A stretch of DNA of 64,000 nt from Tetrahymena thermophila SB210 (taxonomy: Eukaryota > Ciliophora > Oligohymenophorea > Hymenostomatida > Tetrahymenidae): positions 372,001 to 436,000 of the forward strand of contig NW_002476326.1 in NCBI RefSeq assembly GCF_000189635.1, written 5' to 3'. Below the pieces are notes generated by a model. The model was not told the origin of the DNA. It searched no databases and worked only from the letters and a program-made list of their open reading frames with translations. Below are positions 1 through 12,378 of this stretch, one piece after another. The position numbers were made by a program, and so were the translations under genes. Positions within the stretch are counted from its first letter, which is position 1. Every line of letters begins with the position of its first letter.

Positions 1-442
1 CGTTAATAATGATCTTATCAAGATATTTAAATAGTTGTCTTACTGAATTTTTTCAAGATTTATTTCAGTAATTTATTCAATTTAAACATATATAAAACCT
101 TAAATTATTTATATAAAACCAAATATATCTTTAATAATATTTTTATAAAACAAATACTATTTCATCAATAATTAAAAATTTTTTTTATTTTAAAAAAAGA
201 AATTTATTAATAAAATAAATTATTTAAAAAAATCTATTGCTTGTGACTACCTAAATAATAATTAAATTTTTTTATAAAATTATGTTAAAAATGAGAAAAT
301 ATTCTAATTATGAGAATCATTTGATTTAATTATTTTTGCTCTTATATGTATATTTAAAATATCTATTAAATTGTTTAAAAAATAGAAAAAATATGTAAAA
401 AACATCTATCTCTTTTTAATAATTAGCTAATATTAACTTTTT
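1..442. other. AT-rich 3' flank of the receptor-like gene
   Basis: No coding region is supported. The stretch is almost entirely A and T with short homopolymer runs and lies immediately downstream of the TGA of the minus-strand gene, so it probably holds its 3' untranslated region and a spacer. Confidence 0.5.
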
Positions 443-3400
443 TCAAAAATTGTGATTAGAATGAGAACTTTCTTCAGAATGATCTTTAAATTAATCTAGC
501 TAGTTTTTATTTATTTCTTCAACATCTAAATCTTCATTATCTCTATCATTTAGTAGTTAATTTATGTTTTTAGTATTAGAAACTAAATTTTTATTGTTGT
601 TTTCACTTTCAGCTTCCTAATTATGATTATTGCCACTTTTGTTTATGTTGTGGTGTTAACTATTCTGAAATCTTGAAGATATTGAACTTTTATCGAGCAT
701 ATTTTCGTTTTAAATAGCAAGATAGTCTTTTTTCATTCTAATATCTTTAGGCATTTTAAACCATATTCCTCTATAAGTAATAAGTTTGAATATAGGTTTA
801 ATATACTTAGCAGCTAAAGCTATAGAAAAATCAAAGAAAATAAAATCTATAACAAAACCTACAAAAACAGAACCTATAAAATACCCTGTTGCACTTGAAT
901 TACTGTTTACCTAAATTAGCAACAAAACACCTGCTGCCTCTGCTACTAAAAATAATATACATACAGCTATAAAAGTAATTACTCTTGATTTTATTAGATC
1001 AGGCTACATAATCAAAATTTTAGGCTGCTAGCCAATGCTTTTACTTTCTTACTCTGATTTATTAAGTGAGCTATTAGAATGTAAATGGTTAGTATTATTT
1101 TGAATAGAAGAAAATGCTTCTGGTTCTTTATTTATGGATGCTTCCTTGTTGATTTATTTATATTTAGAATACTTAGCGGCAGAACTAATTTTAATTTCTT
1201 TATTATCTTATTTATTTTAATATAGCTTTTTTATTGCATCAGCTTCTTGTTAATTAGAGACAATGTGGTAAGTGTACAATGAAAGAGTGCCTTCCATCTT
1301 TTCATTTTATATTTCTAGCATGATATTTTCTTCAGACTCAGAATACTGAGCCCAAATTGAAAAAAGACCTACCAAATAATTAAATGGTATTGCTGCTAAA
1401 ACACCATAAAGTGCATAGTTTGGTACAGCATCAATAGTAAAACTGTCTTCATATACTAAGTAAAGTAAACTTTCAATTAACATTTATGTAAATATAGTCA
1501 AAAAAGCTTATATAATTCTAAAGCGAACAGGTTTGAGGGGATAACGAACAAAGAATACAGAGAGAAGAGGAGTTAATCTTCTAAATGTTTTTTTGTCAAT
1601 GTAATCAGGATCATTAGAGTCTTTTGTCCCTAACCAGCACATTAAAAAAGATAGCAGTACAAAAATGACCATCCATAGTCCACTGTTTGAAACTAGCTTC
1701 TGAATCAAAGCTATTAAACTCTCAGACTACAATGGTTAGAATAAATCGAAGTTCCTTGTAGCAAAGAATACTGTGTTTATTGTTGGGCAGCTGCAATAAA
1801 TATGATAATAAGTTTATTATATATATACACAAGTAGAATTAGTCCATATATTTTATGTTGTATCAAAAGAGAAGCAAGAAAATGGATTTTCAATTAATAA
1901 GATAGTTTGATCGTCAATTTAATTCCTAATTCTTGGAAGCATATACAGAATATATGTAGTATTATCATTTTTGTTAATATATTTTTAATTTAAATTAGAC
2001 TACACTTCAATAAAGTGGGTTTCTATATTAGTAAGATTACCTTACATATTCGATGCTTAACTTTATCTAGGGTTCATTTACCATCTATGAATCTGCAATT
2101 AAACTTACTATACTGATGATGCTTTTATAATGCTTTTTGGAATCGTTACTTCGGTTTCTATGACATCATTTTAAATAATACCAGTCAAATTGAAAATCTT
2201 GTTACCATCTTAAATAACCTAGAGGCTTCTTCTGGTGGAACTATTAATTAATTAAATTTTATATGATCTAAAAAGATATTAAATTAAAAATACTTGTTTT
2301 ATGTAGCTAGATTCCATTATGATGATGCAATAAGTTTTGTTGGGCTAGTTATATTTGCTACTTAGAATGTAACTAGATAGCAGTACAAATTTTATTAATA
2401 ATTAACTGATAAGAATGGCTAATTTTAGTTAAGAGCATTTATCCTCTTGTTGTTTAGTGTTTGAAAACTTTAATAAACTGAATTAAATAATTATGTTTAT
2501 TGAGAATTGCTTCCACTTAGAACAAGTTATTCTTCAGCAATCTAACCAATGATTTGAATGTAAGATTAATAGTTGTTAATTAAACTATCTGGGGTTATTT
2601 TATTTATATATTGAGAAAGAGAGTTTCCAACGTTAGTAAATATATTCTATCCAATATCTGTTAGCATGGTTGTATTTAAAGCGATTTAAATATACTATTA
2701 CTCTGAAAAAGCCATACTTTACAACTAAGAATTTAAAATAGTACCAAGACTTTAAATTTGATTGAACTAATCTGTTGTGAATGAACAAAATCTACCACTA
2801 TATCCTGTCTAGCAGTCACAAGATAAGCTATTCTATGTGCTATCATTACAAGTTCCCACAGCACATAATTATTGTTATCTGCCTTTAATTATTATAACAA
2901 ATAAATAAATTTAGTTATTGACTTTACCAAAAGAAATATAAATTAATTTTAATTGAACTTAATTTACATTTGATTGGTATGCTGAATTTTTGATAGTAAT
3001 AAATATTCAACTCTAAATTATTTAAAAACTGATTATTTTGTTGGAGCTACTATTAGTATTAAGCAATTATCGTAGAAATTAAAGTGTTAACCTAATAATC
3101 TGTTAACTAATTTAAATTAAAGGCTTTTCCAAATATTTAATCTAAAGGTCTTATAGGCACAGAGTTTGTTGTTACAGTTAAACTCTCAGTAGTGTTTAGT
3201 TAAATATTCTAATTCCATAAATATAACTAAATTGTATAAGTCTCACTGGCTTTCAAAAACGGAAAAATATATTTAACAGACAAATCTGTAGTGCTGCTTC
3301 CTGAGTCTAAAATTTATTTTATTTGTATAATATTATTTAATAATAAAAATTTGAATATTAAAAACAATTAAATAAGTCTAAATTAAAAAAAATTTATAAG

Positions 3401-6400
3401 AAATCAAATTCAAAAATAAAAATTGTTAAATCAAAAATTTTAATAAATATTAATTTTTTATTCATTTTAAAGACAAAATTTTATAATTTATGTTTAAATA
3501 ATTTTATTTAAATAATGAAGGATACCAATATTCAATAATTTTCCGGTGCTTTAGCCAATAGATTAAATTTAATAGCTTATTTGCTAGGGTGTAGGCCAAT
3601 ATTTTGTTTAAATGGTTAAAGTGTCTGATAAATGGTTGATAATAAATTATTATTTTCCATTAACTAGGAGATTAATTGAAATAACAGGCTTTGAAAAAGT
3701 TTCTAGATTGATGAAAGACGTAGTTATTCCCATGGTGCTTTATGCTACAAATTTCAGAGTAATAAGCATATTATAATCTAAGTATATTTTCCTTACTATT
3801 ATACTATTTGTATTTAACTATAGGCCTGATAAAAATGTTGGACTCTGATTTTCTATAGACCATGTCATACTTACTATTGGATAAACAGAAGAAGTAACTG
3901 CAGTTATTTTATAATCTTAGTTGATTCCAATTTCGTTACTGCCCTGCAAAGGTGGATCATAGATAAAACTTACTTTTGGATTTTAAAATTTATCACAAGT
4001 CTTTGTCTCTTCATTTTAAAAAGTTCCATCTGGACATGCTTAAACACAATCATCATTGTACTGATAATATGGAGAAATGCACTTATCACAATTTAACATG
4101 CATACAATACATTTATTTGAATTTTGAGGGTCTTATTTGTATCCATTTTTACATTAAAGTACACATTTAAGCTAGTTATTACCTAAATCAATTCTTAAAA
4201 ATTATAATCTTAATTAGTATTTGAAGTATTAATTAATTAATTTATTTATTTATTTACTGCTTATAACCAATTTAACATGATGTACAAAAATTTGGACCGC
4301 CATCGCTGCATGCCAAACACGAAAAATGGCAAATTGAACAAGTAATTTAACTTGTAATAGGATCTTTAGATGAATAAGTACCTTGATCACACTTATCAAA
4401 GCACATATTATTGTTTATTAGCTGGCCTGGGTCACACTAAGCTATTTATTTATTTTAAAACAATTCTTAAACATAATTTATAAAATATAAATTACTAACA
4501 CAATTTTGACCATTTATGAATGAGTTAGAAGGACACGATTAAACACAAAATCCTAAGCCACTTGTACTATCATTGAAGTAATTATTTGGGCACTTTTACA
4601 GGCATTATTCTTGGTAAGCATACATTCCTTACGGACACTAAATACAAGTACCAGTAAGTTATGAATTACTCAAATAATTTGTTTGACAAGTAATACATTA
4701 TTTCGAACATAAGTAAGTGCAAACGTCCTAAGTTGTTGGTGATCCTCCTAAAATTTAAAAAATGTTAAATAAAACATTTTAAATTAGAAATAAGCAATTA
4801 TTATTAACTATTCTTTTTAAAAATAAATTATATAAATACCTATGCAAGAATATCCATTCTCAATTTAACAATTAGAATCACATCCAGCAGTAGGAGTAGG
4901 ACTAGGGCCAACATCACACTACTCTGTTCCTCCTTGTTGAGGTCCAACTCTAAAACCATCACCACACGTTGTTAAACATTTAGATTTGTAATAAATCAAA
5001 TTTAAAAGCTAGTTGTAATTCCCCTAACTTTGATCATAGAAGCTGCATATCCATTTGGTAGGATCAGGATCATTAGCTATGCAGCATTTCCAACCTGGTT
5101 CTATTTAGCAAGTACTACTGCATCCATCATTGTTTAGATTGTTACCATCATCGCACTATTCTGTTTCTTGCGTTAATATACCATCTCCACATTTTGGTTG
5201 AATGCATTAATAGCTACCAGCCTTGTAATAATTTGTACTACAAGTAAGACAGTTATAAGAACTAGGCCCAAAACAAGTTGCACAGCTTTGGTCACATTCT
5301 TGAATTTTTAAATATTAGAAAATGATATAAATATTAAAAATTAAATAAAGGTTTATTTAAGATTTTATTTATCTAAATTTGTTTTAATTTTTGAACTTAA
5401 AAAAATTACTAAGACATTCAAGCAAGATTTAATCTGCATAATACCCATCTTAACATACATTAACACATTCATTAGCTCCAATAGCATTTAATTGTTTATA
5501 AGTATCTGAAGAGCATCTATCACAACCAGGATTAGTGGTACAAGAAACACATTTATTTGAACAAGGTTAGCATTATTTTTAAGTATTGGATTATTAGTAG
5601 TAAAATCCATCATTGCAGCTCTGAACACAAAAAAATGTAGCTTGATTACTCTAATTACTACTGTAATTTGGTTAGCAAGCTATACAATTTTATGAGGCAT
5701 TCTAGCATCCATTACATTAAGGATCACACTCTTTTTGAATAAAATATTCACAAATTATAGTTAACTAATATTTGTATTTCAATATATATTTACATTCGAA
5801 GATGCTAACTTAATTTGGTTAAGAATCTGAAATCGGATATAAGTTATCTTATTGAGGAAATTAATTAGTTAATGTAGTAGTACAATTGTACTAACCTTAC
5901 TAACTTGTTGAATTGTAAAAGTATTAAAGGTAGTAGGTACTTTATTAGCACTATACACATATAAAATAATTAATGCAGCGACTACAGCCTTGAGGACATT
6001 CTTTATTTAGATATAAATTATATAAGTTAAAGAAATAATAGCTTTTTTTATTTAATTTTTTTATAAATTTTACACTAACAAAGGCGGTTTTCATCTGGAT
6101 ATTAACCTGTTGGGCATTAAGATACGCATGATCTACAAAAAAATAAAGAAATAGTATTTTGGTTGAACTAAAAAAATTACTTTGTTGACTGGATGTAAAC
6201 ATAATTTTGCTAACAACTTTCACAAGTACCACCATCTACACATCTATAACACTAAGGGTTACATTAGTATAAAATATTATTTGCTTAGTTGAAATAATAT
6301 CCAAAAGCGTTTTTATTTTGATTGCATGTAGCATAAATGCTAAATTAAGTTGTTATTGATGCATCTATTTTGGCATACTAACTTTAGCAGGCATTACAAT

Positions 6401-6658
6401 TCTAACTTGAACCTAAGCAATAATTACCTAAAGCATCAAAGGAACAAGTTGAATCACAAGCTAAATATAAAAAAATTAAATAATAAATTAATTAGTGAAA
6501 ATAAATTACAAATAGATGCCGAAACTGGATTAGTTACTACATTGCCATTGTAAGCCTAATATGAATAAGTAGTTATATATTTACTTGGCAGACAATTTAA
6601 ATGTTGAATTATTTTAATCAATATATCTTTATTTATAATAGTCATAATTAATAACATG
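443..6658 (-). CDS. Cysteine-rich REJ/GPS-type multi-pass membrane protein
   Basis: This is a large membrane receptor-like protein of a family expanded in ciliates; its ligand is unknown. Reading TAA/TAG as Gln, the N-terminal part (about 6500-4270) carries furin-like cysteine clusters such as CYRCVDGGTCESC and CNGCQNASQNCIAC. Two DUF4215 repeats follow: CGDGILTQETEQCDDGN near 5100-5210, and a second beginning CGDGF near 4870-4970. A Ser/Asn-rich REJ-like stretch lies at about 4200-1950. A GPS-like motif lies at about 1770-1890, with W, C and CSC followed by TVFF. About five or six hydrophobic segments come next, and the protein ends in a polar Ser/Asn-rich cytoplasmic tail finishing SNHNF and TGA at 445-443. 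AT-rich GT-AG introns are visible near 6490, 6050, 5310-5410, 4750-4840, 4440-4500, 4180-4260 and 3310-3540. The start is uncertain: the ATG at 6658 is in the correct frame, but one at 6709 encodes a better signal peptide in another frame, so a first intron may be missed. Confidence 0.65.
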
Positions 6659-7059
6659 GTTAAATGCAATTAAAATTTTACATATAACTTTTAGCAAAGT
6701 TAGATTCATTTTTTAGTTTGTAATTATATATCTATTTTTAAGCTATCCTATTAGTATTCCAAATACTTATTTTTTAATAATTTAACTTTTCTATCTTATG
6801 ATAAGGCTTAGTGCTAGCTTGCTTGCTTTGATTTTTTTTCTTACTTACTTACTTATTATGATATTCTTCTACTCTTTAATAGAAATTTGAGAATAATAAA
6901 GATAATCTTTTTCTTAAATATTAATCAAGAATTAAGAGCCTTGTTTTTAAAAACCGAATAATTTATTTATTTAATATTAGTATCTAAGTTTGATATAATA
7001 AGTCAATAAATAAATTGATTATTACTAACTGGTCATTATAAGATTGAATATTTTTAAAT

Positions 7060-7990
7060 ATTAAGAAAACATTTCTTTTTGGAGATATTCTCAATATAAT
7101 CATCATATTTTACTTACATGAAAATAATTGTTTCTTTTAATGAGAGAATGAAATACTTAAATAAATTTTATAATAGTAAATATTAATAACTTTTTTTATT
7201 TCTTTGTAAACTTTTCTTTTTGTTTTAGCTTTAAAACCAAAATCTGAAATATATTAAGAAATAAAATTGAGTATTTAATAATGATTAATGCAGCTAAATT
7301 AAAATCAAATTTATTAAACTTAAAATATAATTTCTTATTTGTAAAACTAATTTGCAATATTTTAATATGTTTTAAAATCATACTTTATTAGATTTTTTTT
7401 TTAAATTAAAATTAAAAAAAATAAATATTACAAAAATATACTAATTAAGTTGTTATTTATGCGAAACTTCTTTTTTACATAAAACTTTTGATTAAGAAAT
7501 TCAATATTTTTAATTTGTAAAAGAAATATTAGTTTTTTGAGTGTTCATCATATATTGATAATATTTCCCATACTTGAGTTTAATGAAATTATTTTTAGAA
7601 AGAGAAGATACTTAATTAAATTATATTCCATTAATATTTTGTTTGAATTTTTTAAAATTTATATTTTGCTTCTAGTTTTAGCTTTAAATAAAATCTTAAG
7701 ATATTCATAATATGAAGTTAGTATTGTATTAATTATTTGTATAGAATATTGAATAAATATCAAATTTATTAACTTAAAATATTATTTCTGGTCTATTTAA
7801 TTAATTAGCTAAATTTTAAATTGTTTTTAAAATCCATTTGATAAAATTAGATTTAATTTAAAATTTTTTTAAATAAATAGATTGACTATTAAGTTATTAT
7901 TTATGCAAACTTTATATTTTACATAAAAGCTGGATAAAATAAATTTTTTTCAAAATTAATAATATTTTTAATGTTATTCTTAATAGATTT
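7060..7990. repeat. Diverged tandem duplication, about 450-bp units
   Basis: Two neighbouring segments align in the same order. A block around TTTTAGCTTTAAA at about 7225 recurs at about 7676. ATCAAATTTATTAA at about 7307 recurs at about 7758. The block AAGTTGTTATTTATGCGAAAC at about 7446-7466 recurs with few changes at about 7888-7908, and in both places TTTTACATAAAA follows. The offset is roughly 440-455 bp throughout, so this looks like one old direct duplication that has since decayed. No coding frame is conserved. Confidence 0.55.
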
Positions 7991-10900
7991 GATACCATAA
8001 TTTAAAAATATTAGAGATTAGGTTAAATTATTTTTATTTAAAAAAAACTCAAAATATTTCATTTTGAATTAATAACAAATAATCCAAAATATAATGTTAA
8101 AAATTAATTTTAATTTATATAAAAATGGATGAAAAATACTATTTAAAATATACTTGTTATTAAAGATTAGAAGAATTTTGAAAAAAATAATCAACTACTT
8201 ATTTAATATTAAATAATTAACAGATTTTTTGATATTAGAATTCATCTAACTGTAGTGTTTAAATTTTACTCTAATAAGATTAAAAAATTCATTCTGAAAC
8301 AAATTAACTGAGCTTCTAACTGATTTTAAATATATTTATATTTTAAATTTATTATTATTTTATATATTAAATAGCAATAAAATTCACATTAAAACTTTTT
8401 CACATGATTTATATATTATTTGGTTTGTTTATTTACTTTGAACTAACAATTCTGTGTTTAAGTGATAATTATGAGTATGAAGATAATATTTATTATTTAA
8501 AAGCTAATATTCTTAACATATTTACAAAATATTTTGGATCTACTAAAAATTTTAATTATTTCTAATTTACATAAATTTATCCATTAAAATAGTTAAGAAT
8601 ATTTATAAAGATAACAAATATTTAGAATTGATTTAATGAGCTGTCAAACTGGTTTCAGTTTGAATATGATTTTTTTTTTTTGGCAATAAAATATTTTGAA
8701 AAATAAAAAATTACACAAGAATTATTTAGAATAAATTTTAACAATAAATTTAATAACTTTATTGTATTAAAAATTAAGATATAAATATACTCTTAATAAT
8801 TTATCTAAATTTAGTACTCAAATTTGTAAACAATAATCACCAAAATTAGAAATTTTTATCAAATTAATCAATTTTTTTATTGCATTTTGATAATTCGCTG
8901 GTAAGATTACTTTAATTAGATTGCAAAATCTAAAAATAGAAAAAGCAATTATCCATTTTTTAACATTTACTTGAAATGATAAATTTTATTTTCTAGCTCA
9001 ACTAGTTTTTTGTATCTTGAGTAAAACAAAAATAAAACATTTTTTAAATACTAAAAAAAATAACCGTATGAGAAAGTAAAATAAAAATGACACAAAAGAA
9101 AGAAATAAATGAATAAAAATTTTGCAATATTAAAAATAAATTAAACAATAAACTTAAATCCATCGAAAATTTAATAATGTTGTAAGTTTGATTTATTAGT
9201 TTTAAAAACCATAAAATTTACATAATGAAATTTGTTTTTTTATTCGTATGAATGTTTCTTTCATTGGTAAGCACTATTTAGTATTAATTTGTTTTTTTAA
9301 TTAACAATTTTTTCTTTTTAGTACTGCAGTAAGCTAAAATTTGTTATTATTTTTACTGCTATTTTGTGAATTTAATTTTAAAGCTAATAAGATAATACTT
9401 TAATTTTAAATAATGGGTTATATACAGCATCCAACAGAATTCTGAGAAAAAATAAAATAATTTTTACTTGAATTTGCTGAATAAGCAACTGAAATAAATA
9501 TTCAAATTTTTAATATTTAACAATAAATAGATCATTTTTAATCATATTCTAATTAGATATGAGGAAAAATAATAAATTAAATGTGTAATAGTTAAGCATT
9601 AATATAAGAGATGTATTGATATAATTTAATAATCATTTAAAGATTACAAATGTATGAGTCTAGTACAAGAAAAATTACTGAGGATTTTTAAAGCTTACCA
9701 TCAAATCAACCAAAATAAACCATGTATTTAATTTGTAATTTAAGTCTTTCTTTCCAAGAGCTAGGAAAAACAATAAGAGTTTCATAGACTTTTTAATTAC
9801 CTTAAATAATAAATAGATTTATAAAATATTTTAATCATAAACATAGATGTTTATTTAATAATCATTTATTTGCAGCACCTTAGTAACAAAAATAAAATTA
9901 GAATTATTTATTAGATTAAAAATATTCAGAAAATAAATATTTAAACATATGCAATTTTTGTATTATTTTGCTTTTTATTTATATCTTGTTGTACTATTCT
10001 TTCATTTAATTTATTTCCTAAAAATAACTTTTTTATATCAAATAGTACATTTTTTAAATCAAATGACAAATCTAAATATTCAAGCAAAATTTAAATGTAT
10101 TAAAGCAATAAAATAAATTACTGATGGATAACATACTGCTTTATATTACTTCCTCTAAATTTAAGTTAATTTTTTTCTAACAAACTCTGAGGGGAAGAGT
10201 AAAATTTAATTATTCTGCCATTCAACCTCCTTTTATCGACCTAACAAAAGTAACAAAATAGTCAAATAAATGCAAAGCTTTTAATTAGATGAAAAAAATA
10301 AAATAAAATAAATAAATTTGATCTAATAAAACATTTAAATTGCTTATTAAATCGTTATGTAAGATTGGAAAAACGATCTTATTTGTTGAATATTTGTGAT
10401 AAATTGCTTTTTTAAAACTAAAGAAATTATGAAAGTGTGATAAATCAGAGGTTCAGAAATATTTATTCCATCTCAAATATTTAAAAATCTTACTATTTGT
10501 ATTTTTAATAGGAAGTTTTTAAGTATTTTAATATTAAAACATATTAATTACTCTAAAGAGTTGTAATTTTATCATTGGATTTGTGAGATAAACTTTAGAT
10601 AATTGAATTATCATGATGAACTAATAATTTCATTCTTTTTTAAAGATTAATAGTAATTAAAATTTTTTTGACTGATGTTTTCTATGGCTTAGATTTAAAT
10701 ATTTATTTTTGTCTATTCTAAGATTTATACAATGAATTTATATAATTCATGTCTTTCGAGGAAAAATACTCTACTAAAAACTAACTTGAAGAGTTGAATT
10801 AGTAAGGCTCAAACATAAAATAGTTGAATGTAATAGATTTGATGAAAATACAATTTTGATTTCGTGCTTATTTCGAAATTGACGAAATCTAAAACTTTTG

Positions 10901-11991
10901 TTATGAGAGTATGATTAAACAAACATAAAAGGCTAACAAAGCTAATAATAATCAAATTTGCTCGCTGAAGGAAAATAGTATGAATTTTATTTAATATATA
11001 TTTCAAAATCGAAAGAAAGGAATGAAAAAAATTAAGAGTAAAACAAAAAATTAAGACAAAATATCAAAATTTAATTAGATATAAAGAATAGTATATTTTT
11101 ATAATCTCAAATTATTCTTGTATTTTTTTTTAATTTTTTTAAAGAATTAATGTTAAATGTCAAAGAATTACTTTTTTTCTTGAGTAGAGTGTGTATTTAG
11201 CAGTTGTTTGGTTACCATATTTTTTGTTTTATTGTAAATGCGCTTTAATTTACAATATTAATTTTACTTCTTTTAATGTAACAAAGGTTAATTGTAAAAT
11301 ATCGTTTATCATAATATATGTTAATATTTTAATTTGCTTTGGTGTGTGTAAAGATATAAAAGAAGAAAGAAAGAAAAAAATCTTAAACACACATACAATA
11401 TATCATATATATTTATATACATATCAAACACAGTCAGGTGAAATTAAAAAAGCAAAAAACAAATAGAAAAAAATATAAACAAAAAAGAAAGAGACATAAA
11501 TATATTAATTTCAATCAATAATACAGCTCTAAAAAAAATTAATCAATAAAGTAAAAAAATAATAGACTCTCAAATCAAAAAAAGAAAGTGATACTTTTGA
11601 TATTAACCATTAAAGAAATAAAAAAACAAGATAAATAATTAATAAAATAATAATTAGGTAATTAGATTAAAAAAATAGAAACTAAGAGATATTAAATACT
11701 TAAAATACTTATCTTGCTCGAAGCTAAACTTTTATCACCAGAAATATTTAAAAATTTTCAAATTTAAGCATATTAATTCAACAAAAACAACAACAAAAAA
11801 AAATTTAAAAATCACGTTCGCCTAAACAGTAAATAAATTTAATTTTATTACATATTATTAAGGATTTTAGGACAGAATTAGAAAAATTGAGATTATCAAA
11901 ATCAAAAACAAACAAAAAAGCAAACATTTAAAAAGTCTTAATAATCAACTGAAAAAAAAAACAAAGAATAAAGTAAGAAAAAGAAGAGAAA

Positions 11992-12007
11992 GAAGGAAGG
12001 AAGGAAG
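11992..12007. repeat. (GAAG)4 microsatellite
   Basis: Four perfect GAAG units sit in the purine-rich leader upstream of the plus-strand gene at 12379. Confidence 0.8.
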
Positions 12008-12378
12008 ACGTATTGAAAAAATTAATAATCTATCTAATAATAAATAAAAAAAATAATTGAAAAAGAAAGAACTATAAAAATATTGATTGATATCAATAAC
12101 GAGTATATTCTGTAATTTAATAATTCATTCAATTTTATTAATTAAATTAAGTAAAGTAAAGCTAACAAAACAATAAGAAAGCATAAAAACAAATTAATTA
12201 ATTGATATTCATAATATCTATTAAATACACGATTAAATACCTTATCTAGAGAGAGATAATAATAATACATTTACCATATACAACAAAAAAACATATTCTT
12301 TAAATAACAATTTGAAATAATAAGTTAAAATAATTCTGATACTACAGTCGTTTTCTCTATTTGTATTCCATACAGAAA

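Larger units (their letters stand above)
6659..12378. other. 5.7-kb AT-rich spacer between divergent genes
   Basis: No conserved protein was recognised on either strand. The stretch holds tetranucleotide microsatellites near 6820-6855, an old tandem duplication (7060-7990), and a strongly A-rich plus-strand leader from about 11460 to 12378 ahead of the next gene. Stop-free stretches exist because only TGA terminates, but their translations are nearly free of Gly, Ala and acidic residues and look like random AT-rich sequence. Confidence 0.5.

Noticed and set aside
9252..10124. 291-codon TGA-free frame on the plus strand
   Set aside because: The translation has essentially no glycine and very few Ala, Asp or Glu, exactly what random A/T sequence gives when TAA and TAG are sense codons.
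11191..11466. Standard-code ORF of 91 residues upstream of the 12379 gene
   Set aside because: It overlaps another equally open frame, has no homology, and runs into the A-rich leader.
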